Positions 39,160-51,593 of a stretch of 64,000 nt of DNA are shown here, piece after piece. A model generated the notes under the pieces. The model saw only the letters and a list, made by a program, of their open reading frames with translations. It made no database searches and was not told where the DNA came from. Source of the stretch: Mycoplasmopsis agassizii (GTDB taxonomy: Bacteria; Bacillota_I; Bacilli_A; Mycoplasmatales; Metamycoplasmataceae); contig NZ_NQMN01000002.1 in the NCBI RefSeq assembly GCF_002272945.1, positions 263,662 through 327,661 of the forward strand. The letters are read 5' to 3'. The stretch's first letter is position 1, and every line of letters starts with the position of its first letter. The translations under genes were made by a program, and so were the position numbers.

Positions 39160-40801
39160 AATACCCCTTAATTTTATTTATGAAAGTTTCTTTGTTTGCG
39201 ATGTTTCTGCTTACTAAATAATTTGTTATATATTCTAACACAATGGTTATAAAAATTAGTGGTCAAGAAAAGTTTGCAAGCTCAAAAAATGTTGATCTAT
39301 CGATGTTTACTTGAATTGCGGCGCCTAGTCTATTTGCGCCGAAAACACCGAAATATACGACATCTCGTAATAAATTTTCAAATAAAAAACTTCCGTTAAT
39401 AATTAATTCTTTTTTTGATGCAGGTATTACTCATACCCTCAATATTTTAAAATATGAAAAACCTTGTTTTCTTAATGTTTCAAGTGTTTGAAAATTAATT
39501 TTATTAAATGTTGAACTTGTAATTACCGCAAAGTTAAAAGATGAGTGTAAAACTAGAACTAAAAATATAGTTGTTATTGGTTCGAATCATAAAATATTTA
39601 ATAAATAAAAAACTAACAAACTCGGAATTATTCTAACTGATAAACCAATTATTTTAAATATCAATGACTGAGCTTTCTTATTAATTTTTTCACTTTGAAA
39701 AATACCAATTGTGGTTCCTATTATAAAAGTAAAAAATCAAATTATAATTGTTTGTAATAAGACATCTCAAACTAAACTTATTGGTGAATTTCCTGATGAA
39801 TCAAAAATTATTGCAAGATCTATTTGAAAAAATCTTTCTAATAAATTGGTTATTACTTTTGCATTTGAATAATCATATTCTAAATTTGCAAGAGCTATAA
39901 CAGCGATTATAAAACTAATAAATCCAAAAATTAATAAAATAATTTTTTGGTGATTGTAATGAATTGAATATCTATTTGTTTTAGCATTAAATTTGATGCC
40001 GTGAAACAAGTATTTTTTTATTAAAAAAATCATCAATTCATTTAATAATAAAAAAATGAAATAGATTGTTAAAGGTGCTCCCAGTTGATCATAAACAGAA
40101 TTTTTTAAAGGTGTATAAATTAAAGTTCCTGTACCGATTATTCCTACTGCCCCTAGCAATGATATTCACCTAAAATTTGACTCTAAAGAAAAAAAATACA
40201 AATTTAAAATTCTTATTTTTATTCTTCAAAAAACTTCTAAATAAAAACTTTTTATTTTACTATTTCTTAAACTAAGTGATTTATAAAAATATTGTAAATC
40301 AGAATTATTAATCATATCAACTAAGTATCTGTGAACTCATAACCACGTAAATCATGAGTAAGTTAAAAATGCTGCATCATTAGCTCTAAAAGCGTTAGAA
40401 AAAGCCCTTGCAAATAAAATAATTGGAAGGGCTCTTAGGAGTATGATAAAAAATCGGTAGAAAGTAAATGCAAAAAAACTGTGTATCTTTCTAGCTCCAA
40501 AATATGAAGAAACAAGTGAAACCAAAAAACCTACAATTGTTCCTAGAACTATCAAACGAATCGAAACTCACATTTGTTGTAAGGATAATATTCAAAGATT
40601 TTGTCCTGGGAAATAATTACTTGAATCTGTATATTTAAAAAGATCTGAAATAAATTCATTAAATAAACTTACTCCTGCTGGATTAAAGCGTGATGAAATA
40701 TAAATAGTTAAATAAATAACTATTGTCAACACAATTAATCACAAGAATATTTTTAAATTAGGATTTAAAAATATTTTCCTACCTTTTTTATATCAAATCA
40801 T
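39110..40801 (-). CDS. p69: p69 ABC permease of the p37-type thiamine transporter, 563 aa
   Basis: A tandem phosphonate/PhnE-type permease with two homologous halves. About ten membrane helices; EAA-like loops near SLSLRNSKIKSFYLEVFWRI and TLRKQGFSYFKILRVWVIPA. The start ATG 40801 is 3 bases after the p37 stop. Stop TAG 39110, 50 bases inside the kinase gene. Many TGA as Trp. Matches the mycoplasma p37-p29-p69 system. Confidence 0.87.
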
Positions 40802-40804
40802 TTT

Positions 40805-41989
40805 TTATTTTATAGCTTTTTCGTAAGGTTCCTTTATCTCTTTATTAAAATCATTTATATATCTGTAGAAGTTATAACCACTACCTTTACCAAATGAATC
40901 TTTATCTTCTAAAGAAAGTGCTATGAAAGCATCTAGAAGCAATTTTCTTTCTTGTTCATTTAATAAATCTTTATTAAATGCAACTATGTCATAAAATAAA
41001 GAGTTGGTTAGGGTAAGAATTTCGATTCTTTCTCCTTGTGGAGGATTGAAAATATTTTTCTTTGTACCTCCATCTTTGTTGTGTTGTCACGCAAATGAGT
41101 ACATGTCATCTAGAAAAATTCTGTATCCACTTAATGTTCCAATTGTATTTCCATCATCTATTTTATGTTTACCTGATGGAATACTTGCTATTGTTGCATG
41201 ATCACCAAAATGATCTTTAAACAACTTCTCTTGGATAATATATTTTCCTTGTTTTTCAGTTTTTCCATGAACGATTCCAAAATTGTAAAAATCTTGTCAG
41301 TTTTTGTCATTTCAAGCTTTTTTAATTTTTTCAATAGTTTCATCATTACCAACTATTGCAACCATTCCACGGTAATAAGGAGTAGTATTTTTATTACCAT
41401 CTTTAGTTGTTAAATCACCATACAAAAACTCTCATTTAACTCCATCTCATTTTTCACGGGTGTCATCTCATGTTTGATAAGGGTGTAGTTTTAAATAATC
41501 ATTTACTCATTTTGCAGTGTTTTTTAAGTATTCAGGCCCACCCTCATCTTTATAAAACATTTGCTTTGTATCATCTTTAAATGAGCGAGTTTCAGTTCTT
41601 GCTAGGTACTCAACATTTTTAATATCTGGTTCTTCTACAGCGTGTCTGACATTTATAATTGTCATTGCTGATTTACCCGCTTTTAAGTCATTTAGACTAG
41701 CCTTTTTTTCTTCATTTGATGCAATTTTTACTTCAACAATTTTTGCATCCTTATACTTGTTGTCTGTATCTTTTTCTTTTAACTCTTTGATTTTGCTATT
41801 CAGTGTTTTTGTAAAATCTGCAACAGCAGTTGAGCCAGTTTTTTGAGTAAATCACTCTGTCCCTAGAGTTAGGTTCACTTTTTTAATATTTGGATCTTCA
41901 GCATTTGAACACGCTATTGCTGTTGAAACTCCTATTAGTGAAACAATCCCCAGAGAAGTGAATAGTAATTTTTTACTTTTTAATTTCAT
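40805..41989 (-). CDS. p37: p37/Cypl-type thiamine (pyrophosphate)-binding lipoprotein, 394 aa
   Basis: Signal peptide KLLFTSLGIVSLIGVSTAIAC with a Cys after AIA forms the lipobox. The binding fold starts VNLTLGTEWFTQKTG. The p37/Cypl protein of M. hyorhinis is known to bind thiamine pyrophosphate, and a TPP riboswitch controls this operon, so the substrate is thiamine or TPP. AAAAGGA before ATG 41989. Stop TAA 40805. Confidence 0.9.
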
Positions 41990-41991
41990 TG

Positions 41992-42741
41992 TTATTCCTT
42001 TTGATATATTTTTTTTGCTTCATCAATTGAGAAATCATCGATTTCTCATGTCTTAAAAATAATTCCATTTTTAAGACCAATCACTTTGGTGAAGACTTGT
42101 TTGTTGATCAAACCTAAATCATGAATATTGATTAAGGTTAAAATATTTTCAGTTGTGGCAACGTATTTAATAGCGTTAATCACATCTTCAGCAATATTGA
42201 CATCAAGACCAGTTGTAGGCTCATCAGCTAAGATGACTTGTGGCTTTTGTAAAAATATCTTAGATAGTTCTACTCGCTGTTTTTGACCACCAGATAAGTT
42301 ACCTACAGGTGTGAAGATAAAATCTTCAATACTTAAAGTTTTTAAAATCTTTTTAATATTTTCAAAATCTCGCTTTGTGATGATGTTGAAGAATCTAAAA
42401 AATTTATTTTCTTGCAAGTTATAAAATCTTTTAAGATTTTTATAAACATCATCTTCAAAAATTAAATTTGGACTTTGATTTAAGAAAGCAAAACTTTTGA
42501 CATATTTTTTGAGATCGTTTTTGGAAAACTTTTTAATGTTTTCCCCATCTACTAAAAAATCTCCTTCAGTGATTTTTAAATGATTAATTAATAGATTAAA
42601 TAACGATGTCTTACCAGCTCCTGATGAACCAATAATTGCTATAAATTCGTTTATATCTAGTTTTAAATTAATGTTTTTCAGCAGTTCTTCTTTACTGTTT
42701 TTATATGATGCTGAAATATTGTTTAACTCGATAAAAGACAA
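41992..42741 (-). CDS. p29: p29 ABC ATPase of the thiamine transporter, 249 aa
   Basis: Walker A GSSGAGKTS (38-46), signature LSGGQKQRVELSK, Walker B VILADEPTTGLD. The start is TTG 42741, located at the end of the riboswitch terminator T run; the ribosome binding site AAAGGAG is the 3' arm of that terminator. TGA 42046 is Trp; TAA stop 41992. Confidence 0.9.
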
Positions 42742-42863
42742 AAAAATTACTCCTTTCTAGGAGTAATTAAAATGAATTGAAAATAAAAAAAGTCTAACTA
42801 CGACAGCATTACCTGTATCAGTCAAAAGAGTATATTCTCAGCCATTACTAGCACCCCTGATAA
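42741..42863 (-). promoter_or_regulatory. TPP riboswitch (THI box) with terminator expression platform
   Basis: On the minus strand, 42863-42790 contains GGGGTGC, GGCTGAGA, then CTGATACAGG and ATGCTGTCGTAG, the conserved TPP aptamer elements. A hairpin AATTACTCCT/AGGAGTAATT with T7 follows (42768-42741). The AGGAG of its 3' arm is the ribosome binding site of p29. TPP should therefore favour termination and also hide the ribosome binding site. Confidence 0.95.
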
Positions 42864-42912
42864 TTCTATTTTATAACTTTTTTGCCGTTTTGTAATTTTT
42901 TTACTAAAAATC

Positions 42913-43128
42913 TTATTCAGGAATCGAAACTATCTTATAAAGTTTTTCATCAATTCAAACAATGTCTTTGTCTCTAACTTTAGAACCACGACTCATAGTT
43001 CGTTTACCATTGACCTTAACAACATGTTTAGTTAAAAAAACTTCAGCTGCTCCACCTGTTTGAATTTCACCGATTTTTTTTAAAAGTTGACCAACTTTTA
43101 TTTCATTACCTCTAATTTCAATATTCAT
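42913..43128 (-). CDS. yaaA: S4-domain RNA-binding protein YaaA, 71 aa
   Basis: A small S4-like fold of the type found next to dnaN in Firmicutes: VGQLLKKIGEIQTGGAAEVF, then VVKVNGKRTMSRGSKVRDKD. The ATG overlaps the dnaN stop (TAATG). TGA is Trp near the end. Role in RNA binding is inferred from the family. Confidence 0.85.
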
Positions 43129-44252
43129 TAGTAACCTTTAACCGAAGCAATCAGTTGTTTATTTTCTTGATATTCTGCTGAAACAATCAATAAAGCACCT
43201 CTTGCTTTATTAATAAATAGATCAATATCTCCGTTAAAAACATTTAATGCTTCTTTTAAAAATTGAGCGTTGTAATTAACTGTAAAAGATTCACCTTGAA
43301 TTTTTACACTTTCAGTTTTAACTTCAAATTTTCCACCTTCACTAATGTATGAAGATAAACCAAGTGATTGTTGATTTTCACGGTTTTCAATTTTGAACTT
43401 AACGATATTATTTTTTGAATCATTTAAAACAGTTACTTTGTCAATTAAATTGATTAAATGCTGTTTTTCAATTTCAATTCTGATATCCATTTCTCATTTA
43501 AAAGGGTTATTGGTTGATAAATCTTGATAAGGTAAATTTACAATTTTTGTCTTAATTATTTCTCTACCATTTTTAATTTTTAATTCATAACTTCCTGGAT
43601 AAATTTCAATTGTTTTTTCAAAACTTAAAGATTGTAAATATCTAATTGTTTTTGAATGTAAAGAAATATTAAATTCTTCAATGTAATTGATAGTTCTTGT
43701 TTCCATTGCAATTCTTTTTTTATCAGTTGAAATGATTTCTAATTTTCCATTTGCATAATTTAGATTTAATGACGAAAGAATTAAATCTTCTTTTGCAGGA
43801 TGGTTCATGGCAATATAACCAACTTTTTTAATTGCATTAATTAATAATTCACTTTCAAAATCAAATTTATTACTTTGTAAAACGAAGTTGATTTCTTGGA
43901 AACTTTCTGTCTCTAATAAACTAATATCTGTTACATATGATCCTGAAGTTATGTTTAAAGAATTATTTTTAATTGTCAAAACAATATCTTCATCACAGTA
44001 ATTTAAAATAGCTTTCAAGTTTTTTGCTAAAACTAAAAAACTTCCTGTTCCTTCAGAACGGTTTTTAATATTGTCCAGATCCATAATATTTTGAATAGAC
44101 ATTTCATTGTTAGTTGTTGTTGCAATTATTTTGTCACTTAAGACATCAAAATAAATTGCTCTCATAGACATGTTGGTATTTCCATGATCAACAATTCTAA
44201 AATTGTTATCCAAAAATTTTAAGAAATTTCTTTTCTTTACATATATCTTCAT
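43128..44252 (-). CDS. dnaN: DNA polymerase III beta (sliding clamp), 374 aa
   Basis: Clamp subunit. Three-fold domain length of 374 aa and conserved TTTNNEMSIQ and LLINAIKKVGYIA segments. The single chain is recovered by reading TGA 43494 as Trp. It follows dnaA, as usual near the origin. Confidence 0.94.
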
Positions 44253-44364
44253 AAATTCTACTTTCTAATTAATAATTAATATTAATCGTTGTTGATATGT
44301 TAATAAGTTTCTAAAAACCCCTATAATACGGCGTTTTCATCAAAATAAGATGTTAATTAAACTG
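44253..44364. other. dnaA-dnaN spacer
   Basis: AT-rich spacer with degenerate DnaA-box-like sequences (TGTTGATAT and TGTTAATAA near 44292-44305) and a TATAAT on the plus strand. It may be part of the origin or simply the dnaN leader. Confidence 0.4.
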
Positions 44365-45747
44365 CTAGCTAGGTTTACGAACATTTGTTAATAACTGCTC
44401 GTAAGTTCTTTTTGTTTGAACAGATTGTAAATCTTTTTCAAACACTGTTAAAGAATTTTTTACAGTTGCATGATTGCGACCAAAATAAGATCCAATTTTT
44501 TCTAAAGTCATTTTTAGTAAATCTCTCATCATAAACATGGCAACTGTTCTAGCTTTAAATAATTCAGGTTTCCTGCTTTCTCCTTTGATATCACCAATTT
44601 TTAATCTGTAATAATCAGCAACGATTTTAATAATCCTATCAGGAGTTATATTTTTTTGTTCAACTTCTTTAATACCAATATTTTCAATTACAAAAGGCAA
44701 AGTAATTTCTGAAATATTTTTTTCAAGCCGAGAAACAGCAAAATCTAATTTACTAATGAAGCCTTCAACTTCTCTAAATTTACCTGTCGTATTTCTAATT
44801 AAATATTCGATTGCATCTTCATCAAAATTGTATTTAGATAAATTTGATTTTGAAATTTTAAATTTATAAATTTCTCGATATTCATTGATCGAAGGTAAAC
44901 CTAATTCAATTGATAATCCACTAAGTAATCTTGTTTTCATCCTGTCGTCCATCGGTGGAAGTGATCTAATATTTTTATCTGAAACAAAAACTGTAACTTT
45001 AGAAGCGTTAATTCTTTCATCAATTACACCAAAGATAAAATTCAATGTTTGAATTTTATCACCTTGAAAATAAGTTTGAAAATCATCAAAAATTAATAAA
45101 TCTGCATCAAATAATTCTTCTTGAATTTCTAATTTCACATCGCTATTATTTTCTTGCAATTTTTTAGCTATGTAATGAGCAAAAAAATTAGATTGTAAGT
45201 AAATTACACTTTTATCTTCACTCTCTAGAAAGTTTAAAGCAACAGCTTGCATAGCGTGAGTTTTACCTAAACTACTTTCACCATAAATATATAAACAACT
45301 GTAATTAAAATCATCTTCAATTATTTTATTTACTGAATGATGAATATCTTTATTAAAAGGTAATATTATGTAGTTAGACAAAATATTTTTTTGGTTTAAA
45401 GATCTTAGAGAACTTCTTTTTATTTCACTTAGCTGAGCAATCTTTTTTTCTTTAGATTTTGTAATCTTCATTTTGTCATCAGTTAGAATAGTTCCAAAAT
45501 CATATGAATCGCCATATAAATCCCGAATTGAAGGAGAAATTTTATTAAGGTAGTTTTCCAAAACACTTTGGTCGTTTTCATCACTTAAAACAATCGACAC
45601 AAAATTATTATTAACTGCTTCAACTTTTAGTGAATTTAAAATATTATTAATAAAGAAAGCGTCGCCTTTCAAACTATTTTGAAGATGTTTTTTTAAAATA
45701 TCTGTCTGAGCAGACAACGAATCTTTATTAATGTCTATTTTTTTCAT
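44365..45747 (-). CDS. dnaA: Chromosomal replication initiator DnaA, 460 aa
   Basis: Walker A GESSLGKTH, Walker B LLIFDDFQ, and the C-terminal DnaA-box-binding helix-turn-helix with GSYFGRNHATVKNS. Divergent from the recD2 gene across the DnaA-box spacer. TAG stop 44365. Confidence 0.96.
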   Translation of the reverse strand: MKKIDINKDSLSAQTDILKKHLQNSLKGDAFFINNILNSLKVEAVNNNFVSIVLSDENDQSVLENYLNKISPSIRDLYGDSYDFGTILTDDKMKITKSKEKKIAQLSEIKRSSLRSLNQKNILSNYIILPFNKDIHHSVNKIIEDDFNYSCLYIYGESSLGKTHAMQAVALNFLESEDKSVIYLQSNFFAHYIAKKLQENNSDVKLEIQEELFDADLLIFDDFQTYFQGDKIQTLNFIFGVIDERINASKVTVFVSDKNIRSLPPMDDRMKTRLLSGLSIELGLPSINEYREIYKFKISKSNLSKYNFDEDAIEYLIRNTTGKFREVEGFISKLDFAVSRLEKNISEITLPFVIENIGIKEVEQKNITPDRIIKIVADYYRLKIGDIKGESRKPELFKARTVAMFMMRDLLKMTLEKIGSYFGRNHATVKNSLTVFEKDLQSVQTKRTYEQLLTNVRKPS

Positions 45748-45844
45748 AACTTTATTTTAATTAATAAATTTAGAACAATTTAAAAATGTTAATAAATAAA
45801 TTGATTACAAGGCTTTATCAACACACTTATCAACAAAGGAAAAT
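45748..45844. other. Replication origin region (oriC candidate) with DnaA boxes
   Basis: Perfect TTATCAACA at 45815-45823 and 45827-45835, a third at 45935-45943 just inside recD2, and a degenerate TGTTAATAA at 45787-45795. The spacer is AT-rich. It is located between divergent dnaA and recD2, where gene strand flips. Confidence 0.75.
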
Positions 45845-47968
45845 ATGAGAGAAGTAATTTTTATTGAAGAAATTGACCAAAAAAGTAACTTTTTGGTCGT
45901 TTCAAACGAAAAAAAGGAAAAATTAACAATTAACTTATCAACAGAAAATAATGCAGAATTATTTGTTAATAAATCCTACTATTTTTTAGAATTTGAGTGA
46001 GATAGCAAAAGCGAAAATTATTACTTTTCAAACGATAAAGGAATTCTAATTTGAGTAAAAGATGACAAGTCATTTTGGAAGAACAAAGAAAAACTAGCAA
46101 AAAGTGATTTTGATACCGAGAAAAAGACATATTTTGATTATGTTGTGTTAGCTATAAATAAATTAAGATTGATTAAAAAAGAAGAAGTTTCTAAATTTCA
46201 AAATAAAGAAGTAAAAAATTTACTTAGATACACAGGATTAAGTAAATATGAAGAAGATTTTGGCGACAACTTTTTCTTCTTGTATTTAAGAGCAATTCGT
46301 TATATTTCAAATTCGATTAAAAGAAACTTTTTTTCATTAAATAATCCATATAAATTAAAAGAAGTTTTTCCTGGAAGTTTTTGATTTGCTGATCTAGATA
46401 AATTTTATTTAGATGTTATGTGAGGTGATTTTGATAGCGATTTAAGAAGATTTGAAGTTATAAATAACTCACTTCAAAAATTAGAAAGAAATAACGACAC
46501 AATTTTAAAAAAAACAAAAATAATTGATGACATAAGAAATAACCATGAAGTTGAATTCGATGAAAATGATGACATTTTTCATGACTTGTTAAACAAAAAA
46601 ATAATTATTCAAATAGATGATGAAAGAGTGACAAGAAGTGAAACCTACAAAAAAGAAATGTTTATCTACCATAAAATTAAACAAATTTCTGAAAGTAAAA
46701 ATAACTCCATTTTATGAGGAGAAACTTCTGATAATAATTTTTATTCAAAAGCACAAAAAGAAGCTATAACAAAAAGTTTAGAAAAAAATTTTTGAATTAT
46801 TTCAGGGTTTCCTGGAACAGGTAAAAGTACAATAATAAAAGAAATACTAAATCAAGTTTTAGGTGAAGGATTATATTCTGAATCAGAAATTGCAATTGTT
46901 ACTCCAACAGGAAAAGCATCTTCACAACTTTCTCAAAAAATTAATTATAGAAGTAAAACTATTCATAGTTTTTTTGATTTACTAGCAAAAGAAGATGAAG
47001 ATGAATTTGATTATGGATTTGTAAAATTTTTAATTATTGATGAGTTTAGTATGGTTGAACTTAATGTTTTATATGACGTTTTAGAAAAATTAGACAACCT
47101 AGAAAAAATAGTTTTTGTTGGTGATGAAAATCAATTACCAGCAATTGGATCAGGAAATTTAATGCAAGATTTAATTAATCTTTTTCCTGATAATGTTTCT
47201 AAACTAAAAGAAAATTTTAGGAGCAAAACTAAACAAGACATTTTTGAATTTTTTAATCATATTAATAATTCAAGCACTGATTTTAAAAATTTACAAAATG
47301 TATTTTTTGTTGAATCAAGTGATGATGAATTATTTGAAACATTGATTGATATTTATATTAACAAAACAAAAGACACAAACAATTTTGATAAAGAAATTAT
47401 TATACCTTTAAGAAATAAAGATTTTGGTTCTAATAAATTTAATGAACTTTTAGATGAAAGAATTAAACAAGAAAAAGATGAAAAAGATATTCTTATTTTA
47501 AACAAAAGAAAATTTTCTGTTGGTGATAAAGTTATGCAAATGGTTAATGATTACGACAGACAAATTTTTAATGGAGAAATAGGGAAAATTGTCAAAATAA
47601 TTAAAGATGAAGAGAACCCAAAAAATGAGAAAATAATAGTAGACTTTTTCAAAGAAGAAAGTAAAATTGAATTAACCAAAAACACAAGGCAAGCTCTAAA
47701 AAGCCTTGAAATATCTTATGCGAATACAGTTCATAAATATCAAGGTAGCGAAACTGAAACAGTTATTTTTCCAGTTTCAAGACAGTATGCTTTTATGAAT
47801 GAAAAAAAACTTTTATATACAGCATTATCTAGAGCAAAAGAAAAAATTATTTTAGTTGGAGACTTAAATTATTTTTTAAATAATTTAATTCCAAATTTAA
47901 AAGATAAAATAATTGATACAAATTTAAGAGAAAAATATTTAAAAGAAAGAGGCAAGAAATGAAATTAA
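45845..47968 (+). CDS. recD2: RecD2-like ATP-dependent helicase, 707 aa
   Basis: Superfamily 1 helicase: Walker A GFPGTGKST (321-329), VTPTGKASSQLS, Walker B LIIDEFSM, and C-terminal ANTVHKYQGSETETVIFPVS typical of RecD. AAAGGA precedes the ATG. The TGA at 47960 is Trp; the real stop is TAA 47966, overlapping pth by 10 bases. Longer N-terminal part of unknown fold. Confidence 0.9.
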
Positions 47969-48516
47969 TTGTTGGTCTAGGGAATCCTGGAAAAGAATAC
48001 GAAAACACTAAGCATAACGCAGGTTTTATGGTTTTAGACTCTGTTGCAGCAAAATTAAATTTAAGTTTTAATAAAGAAAAATTTAACGGAGTTTTTTGTA
48101 AAGAAAAGGATTTTATATTAGCAAAACCTACTACTTATATGAATAATTCAGGGGACTTTGTTGTTGCTATAAAAAATTTTTATAATATTGATATAAGTGA
48201 AATTTTAGTTGTTTATGATGACAAAGATTTTAAAGTTGGACAAGCTGTTTTTAAACCAAGAGGAAGTAGTGCTGGACAAAAAGGAATCAAAGACATAATT
48301 AATAAATTAGGTACTGAAGAAATAAAAAGAATTAGAGTTGGGATAGGTCAACCTGACACATCAATGACTGATCATGTTTTAAGTCCCTTTGCTTCTGGTG
48401 AAAGAGAAAAATTTAATAAAGTTATTGATGCAGTTAGTGAAAACATTTTAACTTTTATATTTAATGATATGAAGGTTGTAGTTGACAGATTTAAAGATTT
48501 AAAAAAGGCGGAATAA
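47959..48516 (+). CDS. pth: Peptidyl-tRNA hydrolase, 185 aa
   Basis: Recycles peptidyl-tRNA. Opening LIVGLGNPGKEYENTKHNAGF includes the catalytic His region, and YMNNSG is present. The end overlaps tilS by one base (TAATG). Confidence 0.96.
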   Translation: MKLIVGLGNPGKEYENTKHNAGFMVLDSVAAKLNLSFNKEKFNGVFCKEKDFILAKPTTYMNNSGDFVVAIKNFYNIDISEILVVYDDKDFKVGQAVFKPRGSSAGQKGIKDIINKLGTEEIKRIRVGIGQPDTSMTDHVLSPFASGEREKFNKVIDAVSENILTFIFNDMKVVVDRFKDLKKAE

Positions 48517-49397
48517 TGTTTTTAATTGCTGTTTCAGGTGGTCCTGATTCAATGTATCTTTTGAATCATCTTTTTAAAAAATATGGCAATCAAAAAATTG
48601 CAGTTGCACATGTTAATTATTCAAAAAGAGAAACAGCAATTCGTGATCAAAAGATAGTTGAAAATTATTGTCATATAAAAAATATAAGACTTTTTATAAA
48701 AACTATTAATCCAAAAATATACGAATTAGATGATTTTAAAAATATTAATTTTCAAAATTGAGCCAGGGAAATTAGATATAAAATTTTTTCTGATTTATAT
48801 AAGAAATATAGTTTTCAGAAATTGTATGTTGCTCATCATCTTGATGATAATTTAGCAACTTATTTGTGACAAAAAAATAAAAAAAGGAATCCATCTTTTT
48901 TTGGAATTAGAAAAAAAAGATTCTTTAAAAATATGATTATTGAAAGACCTTTATTAAAAATAAGTAAAAGTTCAATAATTAAAAAATTGATTAAAGAAAA
49001 AATTATTTTTGGTCATGATGAATCAAATGACTTAGATATTTATACAAGAAATAAAAACAACAAAATAATTTCAGAAAATTATTTTTTTAAAATAAAACTA
49101 ATAACTGAGCTGTTTTTTAAAAACTTTTTTAAAAAATTTGAAAACCAAAAAATTGATCAAATTTACAAAAATTGATCTGAAGAAAATTATTCTATTAAGT
49201 TTTTTAAAAAAACAAAAAAACAAAAGCAAATACTGTTTAAATTTATTTATGAATACCTAGAAAACGTGCAACTTTCTAGTCAAAAACTAGAAAGTATGGT
49301 CGATTATGTAGTTGCTTTTAACAACGAAAGTAAACGCTATAAAATAGATAAAAACCATTTCTTGTATAAAAAAAACAAAACTTTAAAAATTGGTTAA
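48516..49397 (+). CDS. tilS: tRNA(Ile)-lysidine synthase, 293 aa
   Basis: The PP-loop AVSGGPDS at residues 5-12 binds ATP. HVNYSKRETA and AHHLDDNLAT are the conserved lysidine-synthase blocks. It converts C34 of tRNA-Ile to lysidine. Short compared with other bacteria, as usual in mycoplasmas. TGA at 48759, 48867 and 49173 is Trp. Confidence 0.93.
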
Positions 49398-49455
49398 TTA
49401 ATATATAATTTAAACCGTTTTAAAATACTAGACTTATATAAAAAACAGGAGCGTA

Positions 49456-51504
49456 ATGAAAAATCCAAAGAAAAAATTAAAATTCAGTTGATTTTGAGCA
49501 ATTTTCTTAATAATCGCTGCTGCTTGAATTATTTGAGGACTTGTTATGCATTTTACAAGTATCGAATACAGATACCCAATTGAAAGTGCAAGTAAGTTTC
49601 AAACTGACTTAATTAATGCAGCACGTAGCACAACTGACGACATTTATTTTAGTCAGATTCAATTCCAAAATCAATATCAAAACCTGATTGTTACATACAT
49701 TAGTGGTAACACAACGGTTTCCTACCGAGTTGGAGCAAGTAGTCAAATTTTCCAATTCTATACAACTGCCGAGATTGGTCAGGCAGTTGCTGACCAAATT
49801 GGTAATGGCACAACTGCAACAACACTTTGATGAAATGTCTTGCAATCAGCAAGTACATCGGTTAATTCAAATGGTGGTGGCGCAAACTTCAATTCACTAG
49901 GCGCACTTTCATCTCTACCTGAAAACCCCGCCTTATCAATTTTTAGAAGTTTATTACCTATCTTAATAATTGCTGCGCTATTTATCTTCTATTTAAGAAT
50001 TCAAATGTCGGCTCAAAGTGGCGCTGGTGGAGGATTATTTAATCCTGGTAAAAACCAAGCTATTCTAATTAAGAGTGATAAAACCTTTAAAGATATCGCA
50101 GGTAATTCAGAAGCAATTGAAGAAGTTGCTGAATTAGTTGATTATTTAAAAAATCCTAAAAAATATTCAGCAAGTGGTGCTCGCTTTCCTAAAGGTATCT
50201 TATTAGGTGGGCCTCCAGGAACCGGTAAAACTTTATTAGCTAAAGCAACAGCTGGTGAAGCTAATGTGCCATTCTTCTTCATTTCTGCTTCAGGATTTGT
50301 TGAATTATACGTAGGACTTGGAACTAAACGTGTACGTGAAATGTTTAAAGAAGCTCGTAAAGAAAGTCCTGCAATCATCTTTATCGATGAGCTTGATGCT
50401 ATCGGTCGTAGCCGTGGATCAGGAATTGGTGGAGGAAATGATGAAAGAGAACAAACTCTTAACCAAATCCTTGTGGAAATGGATGGAATTACAGAAAATT
50501 CTGGAATTCTAATCATGGCTGCAACCAATAGAACTGATGTGCTTGACCCTGCTTTATTAAGACCAGGGCGTTTCGATAGAAATATTTTAGTTGGTTTACC
50601 TGATATTAAAGAGCGTGAAGAAATTCTAAAACTACATGCTAAAGGTAAACGTTTATCGAAAGATATCGACTTATCAAGAGTTGCTAAAAGAACTCCGGGA
50701 TTTTCTGGTGCTCAATTAGAAAACGTTGTCAATGAAGCGGCTTTATTATCTGTTAGAGAAAAAACAGGCGTTATTACTACATCACAAATTGATGAAGGTA
50801 TTGACCGTGTTATGTCTGGACCAGCTAAGAAAAATAGAGTTATTTCTAGAGAAGAATTGACTTCAATTGCTTACCACGAAGCAGGACATGCCGTTGTTGG
50901 TATTAAAATGGCTGGTGGAAATAAAGTTCAAAAAATTACTATTATTCCCCGTGGTAATGCAGGTGGATATAATTTAATGCTTCCTGAAACTGAAAAGTAT
51001 AATGCTTCTAAAAAAGAATTAAAAGCAATGATTGCTTCATTTATGGGTGGTCGTAGTGCTGAAGAAATTATCTACGGTAAAGATAACGTTTCAACAGGTG
51101 GAGCAGACGACTTTGCTAAAGCAACCAAAATTGCTAGAAGAATGGTTACTGAGTGAGGTATGTCACCACTTGGACCTATTAAGTATGAAGAAGATACTGA
51201 AAACCCATTCTTAGGTAGAGATATTGCTAAAGGAAGTTTCTCATCTAAAATCGCCCACGAAATCGATGTCGAAGTTCGTAAATTGATTTCTGAAGGTGAA
51301 ACAGAAGCTTTAAGAATTATTAAAGAAAACCTTCAATTACTAGAACTGATTAAAGAAGCTCTGCTTAAAAATGAAACCATTGTGGCCGAAGAAATCGACT
51401 ACATTGCAAAACATTTACAATTACCTCCTGAAAATAAAGAAGAAACTAAAAAAGCTGCAGAGAAAAAATCTTTAGATGATCTAATCTCAGAAACAACTGA
51501 ATAG
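49456..51504 (+). CDS. ftsH: ATP-dependent zinc metalloprotease FtsH, 682 aa
   Basis: Two N-terminal membrane segments flank an extracellular domain. The AAA module has Walker A GGPPGTGKT (about 252-260), Walker B FIDELDAIG and the second region of homology NRTDVLDPALLRPGRFD. The Zn protease site is HEAGH (about 475). CAGGAG upstream of ATG 49456. TGA codons are Trp. Membrane protein quality control. Confidence 0.97.
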
Positions 51505-51515
51505 TAAAAAATACA

Positions 51516-51548
51516 TTAATCTGTCTTTAAAAGACAGATTTTTTACTT
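51516..51548 (+). terminator. Terminator of the recD2-ftsH cluster
   Basis: AATCTGTCTTT / AAAGACAGATT followed by a T run. Confidence 0.85.
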
Positions 51549-51593
51549 TTTTATTGTTTTTTGAGGGCTTTTAAAAGATAAATAGGTACCAAT

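Noticed and set aside
49609-50528. Minus-strand ORFs opposite ftsH
   Set aside because: Cys- and Ser-rich shadows of a highly conserved gene.
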